Positions 50,060 through 60,039 of a DNA stretch of 64,000 nucleotides are shown piece after piece. The stretch covers positions 930,001 through 994,000 of the forward strand of contig OX381705.1 of NCBI GenBank assembly GCA_947462335.1, in the 5' to 3' direction. The position numbers and the translations under genes were made by a program. The notes below the pieces were generated by a model, which was not told where the DNA came from, searched no databases, and saw only the letters and a program-made list of their open reading frames with translations. The stretch comes from Harmothoe impar. Its lineage: Eukaryota; Annelida; Polychaeta; Phyllodocida; Polynoidae. Each line of letters opens with the position of its first letter. The stretch's first letter is position 1.

Positions 50060-50809
50060 ATGGCTCAAGCTATTCCACTTTCAAGCTCGCCTTCACCGCC
50101 CGGTGCGCCTGAAAAAAAGTTAATGCGGCTTGACGACGTGAGACGCGGCGCGAGGCAGCAGACCGATGATGGGGAGACCCGACAGGTAGGACAGCGGCGG
50201 TTAGCCTATAGCGACGCCTTGCTTCGTCAACTAGGTAAAGAGTTGAGCGGCTGTTGGAGAGAGTTGGGCAGTAGCTTAAAAGTCAGCGCCGCCCGTATGG
50301 ATGCTCTAGTAGAGCGCAGTGTCAAGACACCGGAGGAGCTGTGTACGGCGATGTTCCGAGTGTGGTGGGGTGAAACCCCGCATCGTCATAGATGGGGCGA
50401 GCTCGGTCGCGTCTTCACCCGCATAAGACGCATGGAACTGTTGGCTCAGTGGATGGCCCTTCTCCACAGACAGGGGTTGGATTTCGAAAACCCCGACTCG
50501 CGCGCGATGCATAAGCACTTGGGCACCCTCGGCAGACGTCTGGGTAGCAGGTGGAAAGAGGTGGGGGACCATTTAAAATTGTCGCCTGAGAGGTTAGATA
50601 AGATCGCTGAAGAATGCGAATACGGAGGAAGTCCCGCTGAGTGGGCCTTCCGAGTGTTGAAAATGTGGCAAGATGAAGCTGACGGCGCCGGCGGTACGCC
50701 TTTTGAACTCCTTCGAGTGTTGACTGAGGACATGGGAAAGTTTGGCCTCGGCATCGCGATATTACTTGACTTTATCAAGCAAGAAACAACGAGAACGACG
50801 GACATGTGA
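50060..50809 (+). CDS. Tandem death-domain protein carried by the Polinton
   Basis: The 249-aa protein starts at an ATG with G at -3 and +4. Residues 1-50 are a Pro/Ser- and Arg-rich leader. DD1 (about 53-137) reads LLRQLGKELSGCWRELGSSL, RMDALVERSVKTPEELCTAM, then FRVWWG; DD2 (about 152-240) reads LGRRLGSRWKEVGDHLKLSP, LDKIAEECEY, FRVLKMWQDEADGAGGTPFE and LLRVLTE. 'LG..W...(A/G)..LKLS...(L/M)D.I' with 'R.L..W......A....L...L' is the canonical six-helix death-domain pattern. It has no kinase, caspase or membrane segment. By inference it is an adaptor or decoy acting on host apoptosis or innate signalling. No Polinton core gene resembles it. Confidence 0.8.
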   Translation: MAQAIPLSSSPSPPGAPEKKLMRLDDVRRGARQQTDDGETRQVGQRRLAYSDALLRQLGKELSGCWRELGSSLKVSAARMDALVERSVKTPEELCTAMFRVWWGETPHRHRWGELGRVFTRIRRMELLAQWMALLHRQGLDFENPDSRAMHKHLGTLGRRLGSRWKEVGDHLKLSPERLDKIAEECEYGGSPAEWAFRVLKMWQDEADGAGGTPFELLRVLTEDMGKFGLGIAILLDFIKQETTRTTDM

Positions 50810-50960
50810 ATTGTTGTGTTTTATTTTCATACGTCTTCTTTATTAGTAAGTAAAAAAAAAAATATCATAACAATTAAGACGCGCGATCTCTTAAAGTGTC
50901 ACTTCCTCCAGTCGCAGCTGATCGCCTCATCGCAGCACGTGATAAACAAAAAAAAAACGA

Positions 50961-51002
50961 AGAGACACGCTTCTTCCTCTCGAGAGGAAGAAGCGTGTCT
51001 CT
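50961..51002. repeat. 42-bp perfect palindrome downstream of the death-domain gene
   Basis: AGAGACACGCTTCTTCCTCT and its exact inverse meet at the centre with no spacer (TCTC|GAGA). It begins about 150 bp after the stop codon, inside the element. Confidence 0.9.
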
Positions 51003-51054
51003 CGATTGAAATCTTTTTCTTTTCTTTTTTTCTTAAAAGAGACAAACGCCCCTT

Positions 51055-51200
51055 AGAGTGCTCCCCCACCCCCCTAGAGTGCCCCCCTCCCCCCTCCCCC
51101 CCTCCCCCCCACCACCCGCCCCATGCATCCTAAAAGCGCCCCCCTCCCCATGCATCTTAAAGAAGCCCCCCTCCCCCCCTCCCCTCCCCTCCCCCCCTTA
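51055..51200. repeat. C-rich low-complexity tract
   Basis: CCCCCTCCCC runs alternate with ATGCATCCTAAAAGCGCCC-type and CACTCTAAAGAACG units. No gene; part of the right non-coding arm of the Polinton, which also holds AATAAA at about 51260. Confidence 0.7.
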
Positions 51201-51427
51201 TACACTCTAAAGAACGCTTCTACCTAGTTCAATAAGTCACTTCCAGTCGCTCGTAAAACAATAAAAAATGAAGAAAAATGAAAAAAAAACTTATATCGTA
51301 GTGTTTTTTATTAGTTTACCGAAAAAAAATAAGAGACTCGCCTCCTCCTCCAAAAAAAAAAGATATCACATTTTAAAGCCCGTGACCCCTTAAAGACGCT
51401 CATCTCTTCATTAAGTCGCGTGACGTC

Positions 51428-51458
<31 letters not shown>

Positions 51459-51534
51459 CTTCTTCTTCCGGTCACGTGATCAATCAGGTCACTTCCGGTC
51501 ACGTGATCCTCAATGAGGTCACTTCCGGTTGGCC

Positions 51535-51876
51535 ATTAGGTCATGTGACGTCACTTCCGGTCCCCTAAGTAGGTCAGTAGGTTACCCAGAATGCACCATC
51601 CCCTAAGTAGGTCACTTCCGGTCACCCAATGGAGGCCTCTGATTGGCTTCAGGGTTACCCAGAATGCACCGCTAATCCCCTAAGTAGGTCACTTCCGGTC
51701 ACGTGACCAAATGGAGGCCTCTGATTGGCTAACTAGGTCACGTGACGTCACCACTAATCCCCTAAGTAGGTCACTTCCGGTCACGTGACCAAATGGAGGC
51801 CTCTGATTGGCTGCATGTCGATTGAGTAATAAACAGTACTTAACTATAGTCCCGTTCCGATACATACTATACTACT
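51535..51876. repeat. Right terminal inverted repeat (342 bp)
   Basis: Inverse of the left TIR with the same subrepeat order. Inward of it the subrepeats differ from the left side in order and number, then reach a (CTT)n tract at 51427-51468, the counterpart of the short GAAGAAGAAG tract on the left. Confidence 0.9.
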
Positions 51877-51882
51877 TATATG
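51877..51882. other. Right target-site duplication TATATG
   Basis: Identical to 42360-42365; marks the right boundary of the Polinton. Confidence 0.8.
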
Positions 51883-51884
51883 CA

Positions 51885-51926
<42 letters not shown>

Positions 51927-51928
<2 letters not shown>

Positions 51929-53580
51929 TGTACATACACTGTAAATAGTTAGTGTAGGTACACAGCAGATTCTACTCTAGATCTACAGTATAATCTACTG
52001 TAGAATGGATTTACAGTAGAATCTACTGTAAATTTACTCTTTACCTACAATGACCTGTACACCTACAAAATTGGCAACCAACTTTTTACAGTGTACTTGG
52101 TTGTTTTTAACCTTTGAAAACCGCAGTGTAAACCGTGATTGCTGCTTGAAAACCTTACAGTGTAAAGCCCCATGGCAGGGCCCCATGGGATCCCAGCTCT
52201 GAGCTGTAATAGTACCTAAGGATGACATGTAATTGTCCCCATGGTAGCTTTTGAATATCATTAGGTAGAGTTTAGAATTCAGTGAAAGACGATATCCATC
52301 CCTTAAAGAATTCAACTAACAGGAAGATAAGGTATTTTAGTACCCACTCGACTCACCGTCCGACATCCATATTTAATCAAAATTAATCATTGCATTGATA
52401 ATTGATACATTTCTTGTAATTTAACCACCAGAACACGTCTTTTAAATTACAAACTTCAATTATATTTACAATTAATAGTGATTATTAATTCTAATTCTGA
52501 TCTCATTTTCACGGAGGATTAATACTCAAAATTAATTTCAAAATAGAAGTAAATATCCATCGTCAGTTGATTAATGATAACAATTATTATTAGCTGAGAA
52601 ATGCGTCGATTTTATAATGTCCGATATTATTCCAGAATCAGCATGAATTCTTTTAACTGTTTAACTTTACAACTTTGTTACGTTACTGGATCGGTATGTT
52701 CCTTATATAGGGGTGTAGGATTACCCAAGTGATACCTCCCTGCGGATTTATCACCAAGGTGCGAATAATCTGTGCCCCTGCACTGCCCCTACTCAGCTTA
52801 CATCAACCCTTCTAGACTCGGATTCTCCGGGACTGGGCTTTCTCTCCCTCCTAGAGGGGGCTTTATCAAGCAGTGACAGAGAGTCCCAGCCCCCGGAAAT
52901 CTAGTGGTCTTCCAACATCAGGGATGCTCACCCACTGGAGCCTGAAGGTCCCAATGGGGCTTTATCAAGCAGTTGCTGAGATACCCCGGCACCAACGATG
53001 TAAGCTTTCCACACCATACCGATTCAGCCAATCCAACCAACCCGTTGACAAGCCTCCAACTGCGTTACTAACTTCCAACATACCCTTCTACGACTTGGTT
53101 GCTCCCACTTGGTAAGAGGGTCTTATTCTTGGGACTCACTAAGACTGACCCAGTTTCCAAGGTCACCGATCCCCTAGAAAACGCTTACCAAAGCGGGTAA
53201 ACACCAGACACTCAAGGCACAATTTTCCGTCCATCAATCACCCTCATTATTTTCACCAATGAGATCTCACCAGTATAGATTGACTATGAAAAAGTCATCT
53301 ACAATTTGTAGCAATCGCTACAAATATGAACACTATACATCTGATACTAGTTCTGGACACATGTCCCTGCTTAACATTTAATTATACTATACCTACTAAC
53401 ACATAACTATTGTCTAACTTGAGCATTCCAAATGGAGAAACCTGTACTACAGCGAGAAACAAATTTATCGAACATCATGTGAATGAATAAATTTGATTTA
53501 AACAACAACAACAAAAAAAAAAAAACTGACATGTCAACGTGCCCCTACACTCTGTATGCTTATCCCTGCCTCTACGTAAA
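51927..53580. other. Non-coding stretch right of the Polinton
   Basis: It contains a TACAGTAGAATCTACTGTA palindromic patch near 51990-52030 and GTTACTGGATCGGTATG at 52683, a fragment shared with the composite SINE. The remainder, including 52700-53200, has no supportable exon. Confidence 0.5.
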
Positions 53581-53589
53581 GCGCACACT

Positions 53590-53780
53590 CTGATGACAGG
53601 ACTGAGGGGGACATTCATGCAGCTGTGGTGGGTCTACTCAACAGGGCTGCATTCATGCATCATACCAATCCCACTGTTTCAACCCTGTCTGAATTCAACC
53701 CTGGGGAGTAGATTTGCCAGTGCTGCATTGATGCATCATGAAGGGCAAAGGCATGATGCATGAATGCAGCTGTCAGCAGT
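53590..53780. repeat. 'GCATGATGCATGAATGCAG' family copy
   Basis: TGCATTCATGCATCATACC, CTGCATTGATGCATCATG and GGCATGATGCATGAATGCAG occur in inverted arrangement. Confidence 0.7.
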
Positions 53781-53799
53781 TGGATTAAGGCGACCAGTT

Positions 53800-56700
53800 C
53801 TCCCAGGTAACCTGTGTTCCTAAAGTATCCAAACACATGATTGCCACCAGAACAAGAAAACAATCGACCTTTAAATTATGAAATCTGACCGATGAAATCC
53901 AATCTGTTTCCTCAGCATAGGGGAATTATGCAATGATTGTGGCAAATACTTGGCTTTGTTTGGGTCATTTTAGTGGGCATGGACTCTGACACCCAATCAC
54001 CATTCCCACCTCTCTGATAATTTGAAGGATTTGATGGTTACCAAAGTGTGATTTGTATTACAATGTTGTGTTACTGCACAAAACAGGTCGTGGATGAATC
54101 TATGGTAATCCTGCCAAAATCCTGATCTGTGTGAGATGTTCGCACATGCCATTGGTTTACCGCTTTAATTCCATCAAGAGTTGAATGTTGTACGAGACAC
54201 TTGGAAAAATTAGTTATTTCAAATTGAAAACAGGGAGAGTGCTTATTGTGTGAATACCGTAATGAATTAATGAACTTTAAACCAGGTACCTGAATTATGT
54301 CATGAATTATAGTCGCAAGTGCCCAAGGCTCTTATCAAATTATTTCAATCACATTTAGATACTTATGAGCTTAATGCAGTAAGAAACCGTAAGAAAAAGT
54401 TAGTTAGTTCTAGTTTGAAATATCAGCCAAAAAGCATGGCGGCGCTTATTCTGCCAAATACATCACTGAATAACTTTACCGCCCTCTCCTGGCTTCCACC
54501 CACCTGCGATGCCTGCCATGCATGTTCTGCCGCAACCCGGGTCGCATAACGAGACGAAAACAAGTTTTTCATTTCGTCGCCATAAGAGCCTTTCGGTGAT
54601 CTATTCATTTTACAGATGCGACTCGCCGTCGGCAAAGAGAGTGAAAACAGAATATCATTTTGTCCAAGTCTGTCCTCATGATAGGCCTGACGCGGCTCGG
54701 GTTTCCCGCTGATGATTCATATTGTCTAACTAAAATATCTTATGAAGAAATTCTAGAGAATATCTTATGAAGAAATTCTAGATGCCGCCCCCCTCTCCAG
54801 ATCCTCCCTCTCCCAGAGCATGGGGAATGTTTCCCATGACTTTAGGGAGTGGTCATTTTTTAACTACAGGGGGGGTCCGTGGAATTTTCACAAAATCGGG
54901 TCAAGTTTTTTAGTCCTCCCCGCGGGAGGGGTCGAAAAATGTTAAGCCTGCCCTCCCCCCCACCAGAAGGTTGAAATTAAGTGCGGGGGACCTCTTTGAG
55001 CTATAGTAATGCACAGGCTTTTTCGCTAAAAAGTGGTGCAATATTTTTGCCCCCCCCCCATCAAGCTGTCCTAATCTTTTTGGTCCCGTCCCCAAATCTA
55101 CGAACTCCCCCTGTTGTCAAGAAGATGAACACTCCCTTAGATGGTGGCTTACACACCACCTTCACTCTGTGATGCATTAAGGATCCGTGCTTATTTGTTG
55201 TCATGATACATTAATGAATGTCCAGTGAGTAACACCATGGGGCTGCATTGGTGCATCATGCCAACCACGTAAATAGTATATATTAGAATGCAGGATTTTG
55301 AGAACATATTAATATTTTGTGGTGTCACAGTACAAATTCACCCCCAGAATGTTGTAGTCGTAAATAGTGCCAATGAAAAACGGTACAACTGTGCATATAA
55401 TCAGTGGTAGGAGGCCTTAAATTTGTCACAGAATCATAATCTGCGGCCCAAATTGTTCCCAAAGGCCTTGGTAAAAAAAAAGAAAAAAGTTGGTTGTTGC
55501 CATGGTAACCCTGGGTGGTGCTTGGAGGGGTCAAATGTCAAGGTCAAAGGTCGCTGGGCACTTGTAAAATTTCTCCAGTTTGGGTAAGTCTGTCACCATG
55601 GCAACTAGCGCAAAATCCGAGCACACTTTTTTATGCGGGATGCAAATAAAAAAATCAGATATGTGTTAAGCTTTAATTAAAGGGGTCATTTATTACTGCA
55701 CACTCAAAAGAACCCAACTTTTTGCCCGTCTGAAGGAAAAAAATTGGGTCAGAACCAGAAATTTTGTCGGCTATTTCTACCGTGACACCTTAAGCTTCAG
55801 AAATGTTCAAAAGGTTTATTAACAAGGTTCTGAAAATTGAGCCTTTTTTTCTGCAGATTGATAAATGTAGATATATGAATGCAGCCCTGCTGGGTTTGTC
55901 TGTTTGGCGAGTTACTCTGCCCATAATGACAACCAAGGGCATGGTACATGAATGCATTATGCCGTCCTTAAAGGGAAATGCTGCTTGTACAGAGGTTACT
56001 AAAATTTATTGCTCTTTGCATCGAACTCGGATCATTCAAATTTGATTATGATCAAACAGAAAATCGAAAAGAATTGACATGTCGCCGAGCTAACTTTCAT
56101 GATACAGCCATTTGAACAGAAGAGTACCTAAACTATAGTAACAACTGGGAAAACAGTCTTGACCAGTGAAACAACCCTCTCCCATAATTACCAAGTGTGA
56201 TCATGTGACCATAGCTTTAATAAGGTAAAACAGAAAATACATACTACAATCATTTAACAATTATTGCACCCAGTGAAATAATCCACTTTTGGATGCTTCT
56301 TGGGATCCTTTGTCGTACTGTAGGTTATACTATACACAGTATGTATCTGTGTTTATCTAGTATGAACAACCCCTGAGGTGTGTGCTATCTCTGACTAGCT
56401 ACTCAGTCACTGTACAGTGATAGGGGGCTCACTACTAATCCATTAGGGAGTCACAATAGAGCTATTAACCCTTTACGGACGGCAAGGTGCTTTAATGAAC
56501 TTTGCCGTGTTGTACCATCAGTCACATGTTGTGAGTAGGGTGAGCTGTTGGGGCCAAATGGTATCAACAAATGCCAACTACATAGCGTTACGGCGTCCTT
56601 TTCCATCTGCACATTCAGGCTCCCCGCCCTCCAACGGTTATTTATGATACAGCTACTTATTGAGATATCACTGATTATCGCCCACACATACACGTGTAAT

Positions 56701-58020
56701 ACTAATTACTTTGCTATATAGGGGCTACCAAAATGTGGGTAGAGCATTAAACAAGTCTTATTTAAACAGTATAATTACTTACTTCCTCTTTCTAATGTCA
56801 TTTCCTTCTTAAATCATACTTTATTACTGTGCCTACACACACGAACCACCACAACTGATAACAGCATGCACTACAAATACTGGTAAACCTTAAAACTGTG
56901 CTCCAAGCCAACACGCGGCTCCGATCTCTTGTGGGAGTGTCAAAGTAATCTTGAAATTGAATAAAACCCCAGGTGAGACACACGTGGACAGAGCGCTATT
57001 GAAAGTGAAAGTTATGATAAACTTTATCTTTTTTTCACTTCCTAGTTCAAATCTAAGTGAGGGACTTAGAGATACAAAATCCTGGAATAGACATATCAAC
57101 GATTATGAAAAACGATAAAGACGTTAATACAATTGTACATTATTGTATGGGAGTGCACCTAGATACATCTAATCACAAAAAAAAGACATTTTACAAAAAG
57201 GGCCTTTTCACCGGAATTATTCCTTATTTTATGAGGGGATGGGTTGCTGCGGACAAACTACTAGTTCAGAAAAGGAGTGTTCGGAGGGAAAATAAGTTAA
57301 ATTCAGTTTTTTTTTAAAAACGTGTTTTTCAATTACTTTTTTTAATGCCCTCGAAGCTGGTTGTAGGTCTGCGTATCAAAGCATCAGACATAAAACAATA
57401 CATGCTTCCTCAGAGCAAGAAACCAGTTGTTACCTGTTTTGTTATTTGGCTATACATAGTTATGGGGGTCTGGATTGGGGGTCCCCATGTTGATTGTCTA
57501 TCTTAAAAAATGGCCGGTGTCGATGTCGCCTAATAATGTCCCATGTGGCTTTTAAGAATTGCTCATGTCGCCTGTCACTATGTTTTTCAAGCCTCATGTC
57601 CCATGTCACTAGGCCTCATGTCGATGGTCGATTCTAAGAAATAGCTGTGTCGCCGTGTCAAGTTTGTTGGTCCACACATGGCCGGTGCTACAAGAGTGCA
57701 TCGTGCTGATCCTTTGGGAGTGTATCAACCCTCTAGGGTCGGCATGATGCTTGAATGCTGCACTGGCGAATTACTCACCAGGGCTGCATTCATACATCAC
57801 ACCAACCAAGGGCATACAGACCTTAACTGTTTACCAGGCCCCCTATGTAGAGACATGACATGAACTTGTGTTTTGATTAATCACTTATTATCGCTCACAC
57901 ATCATCTTGTACCCAGCAGGAGAATTATGAGAGATTACAATTCTTGTTTTTAGGCCAACAACAACGTGACAAGTACCAGATAAGTAGAACAACAAGCATC
58001 CCCTCCCCTGTAAGGGCCGC
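53800..58020. other. Repeat-bearing intergenic region
   Basis: No convincing gene. It holds GCATGATGCAT-family copies at about 55170-55270, 55860-55980, 56463-56500 and 57690-57830, and a 29-bp tandem duplication ATATCTTATGAAGAAATTCT at 54736-54782. The other open frames lack recognisable domains or splice context. Confidence 0.5.
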
Positions 58021-58270
58021 ATTGTGCTTTAATGCATCACACACATCTGTCTGCATGATGCATGAATGCAGCTCTGGTGAGTAACTTGGCATGACAACAT
58101 TCACACATCATGCTGACACTTCGGGAGTGTATGCACCCGCGTGTATACATCAACGCTGTAGGATTAGCATGATGCTTGAATGCAGCAATGGCGAGTTACT
58201 CACAGGGCTTCATTCATGCATCATGACGACCAAGGGCATGAGGCATTAAAGCTACATACTGCGGCCTCTG
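58020..58270. repeat. 'GCATGATGCATGAATGCAG' family copy
   Basis: Contains GCATGATGCATGAATGCAGC, CTTCGGGAGTGTATGCACCC, GATGCTTGAATGCAGC and CATTCATGCATCATGACG; the same modular text as at 62400. Confidence 0.7.
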
Positions 58271-58704
58271 AAGGGTTACCCGAGCACATGGTCATGTCCC
58301 TTGTCATCATGATACGTAGCTGCGGCCCTGCACCCCTAACTATACAATATCTTTGATGGTCTTATATATCGTATTTTGATGGCATCCTTTATGAAAAGTA
58401 ATAGCAAATGGTATTCATGATGTGATGAGATGAGATGAGTGTACATTGGTATGTCGTATGATATTTAACATTCATGAAGCAGCGTGGCTAATCCTTCTTG
58501 ATGACTATCTTAAATTTCCACAGGGTCTCTATGCGGAGTCTGATGAAAAAGGCTATTGGACACACAAGTACTGTACAGCCCTTAAAGGGTTAATTAAGAT
58601 AAAAAGGACCATTGTACACAGGGGTATCTTATCTGTCTCCGCCTCTCCTACAGCCTCCTTCTACAACTGATGGTTGATTTATTCTGATGCAGATCCAGCT
58701 AAAG

Positions 58705-59788
58705 TACAAGCACAAATACAAGTAAAAGTAAAAGTACAAGTAAAAGTACAAGTACAAGTAAAAGTACAAGTAAAAGTACAAGTAAAAGTACAAGTAAAAG
58801 TACAAGTACAAGTACAAGTACAAGTACAAGTAAAGTACAAGTACAAGTAAAAGTACAAGTACAAGTAAAAGTACAAGTACAAGTACAAGTACAAGTAAAG
58901 TACAAGTACAAGTACAAGTACAAGTACAAGTAAAAGTACAAGTACAAGTACAAGGACAAGTACAAGTACAAGTACAAGTACAAGTATGAGTACAAGTACA
59001 AGTACGAATACAAGTACAAGTACAAGAACAAGTAAAAGTACAAGTACAAGTACAAGTACAAGTACAAGTACAAGTATGAGTACAAGTACAAGTAAAAGTA
59101 CAAGTACAAGTAAAAGTAAAAGTACAAGTACAAGTACAAGTACAAGTATGAGTACAAGTACAAGTACGAGTACAAGCACAAGTACATGTACAAGTACAAG
59201 TACTAGTACAAGTACTAGTACAAGTAAAAGTACAAGTACAAGTAAAAGTACAAGTACAAGTAAAAGTCAAAGTACAAGCACAAGTAAAAGTACAAGTACA
59301 AGTAAAAGTAAAAGTACAAGTAAAAGTAAAAGTACAAGTACAAGTACAAGTACAAGTACAAGTATGAGTACAAGTACAAGTACGAGTACAAGTACAAGCA
59401 CAAGTACAAGTACAAGTACAAGTTCTAGTACAAGTACTAGTACAAGTAAAAGTAAAAGTACAAGTACAAGTACAAGTAAAAGTAAAAGTACAAGTAAAAG
59501 TAAAAGTACAAGTACAAGCACATTTACAAGTACAAGTACGAGTACGAGTACGAGTGCAAGTAAAAGTACAAGTACAAGTGAAGTACAAGTACAAGTACAA
59601 GTGAAGTACAAGTACAAGTACAAGTAAAATGTACAAGTACAAGTAAAAGTACAAGTACAAGTAAAGGTAAAAGTAAAAGTACAAGTACAAGTCCAAGTAC
59701 AAGTACAAGTAAAAGTACAAGTAAAAGTACAAGTAAAAGTAAAAGTACAAGTAAAAGTACAAGTACAAGTACAAGTACAAGTACAAGT
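58705..59788. repeat. AAGTAC / AAGTAA hexamer microsatellite, about 1.1 kb
   Basis: Repeats of ACAAGT with interspersed AAAAGT units, plus rare TATGAGT and ACTAGT variants, in a 6-bp register that slips at GTAAAGTAC. All long frames over it (poly Tyr-Leu, Thr-Cys, Ser-Thr) are consequences of the repeat. Confidence 0.95.
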
Positions 59789-59938
59789 CGGCATTTGGTG
59801 CAAACATCATCCCACTGGCAGATATAGAGTGAATAACACAAGTAGAAGTAAGGCCCAGGGTGGGTACTGTGAAGGTAGCTTGAGTCATTGTGGGTATACC
59901 TGATGTCAGACTAAGCTGTAGAGGCCGACAAAGGGATT

Positions 59939-60039
59939 CCTTAAAGTGGCATTCTCACCGAGCCTTTCCCACTCACAATTCTAGTACTGTTCTAGTCTGC
60001 TATGTGGTAAGTGCGAGTGGTGAGAATGCCCCTTTAAAG
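59939..60039. mobile_element. 101-bp foldback MITE
   Basis: CCTTAAAGTGGCATTCTCAC and GTGAGAATGCCCCTTTAAAG are inverted with one or two mismatches. Inner GTGGGAAAGG-type pairing is weak. Confidence 0.65.

Larger units (their letters stand above)
42366..51876. mobile_element. Compact Polinton/Maverick-type element, 9511 bp
   Basis: Both ends begin AGTAGTATAGTATG, and the flanking 6-bp TATATG is duplicated at 42360-42365 and 51877-51882. AG termini with a 6-bp duplication are the Polinton integration signature. The TIRs are 342 bp. Only three genes are seen: polymerase (minus), a PC4-like protein (minus) and a tandem death-domain protein (plus). The rve integrase, FtsK-type ATPase, adenovirus-type protease and capsid genes expected in a 15-20 kb autonomous Polinton are missing, so integration must be supplied in trans or by an unknown route. 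GC content is visibly higher than in the flanks. Confidence 0.9.

Noticed and set aside
58629..59888. 419-aa and other long frames rich in Tyr-Leu, Thr-Cys or Ser-Thr
   Set aside because: Pure products of a 6-bp microsatellite; no start context, domain or splice structure.
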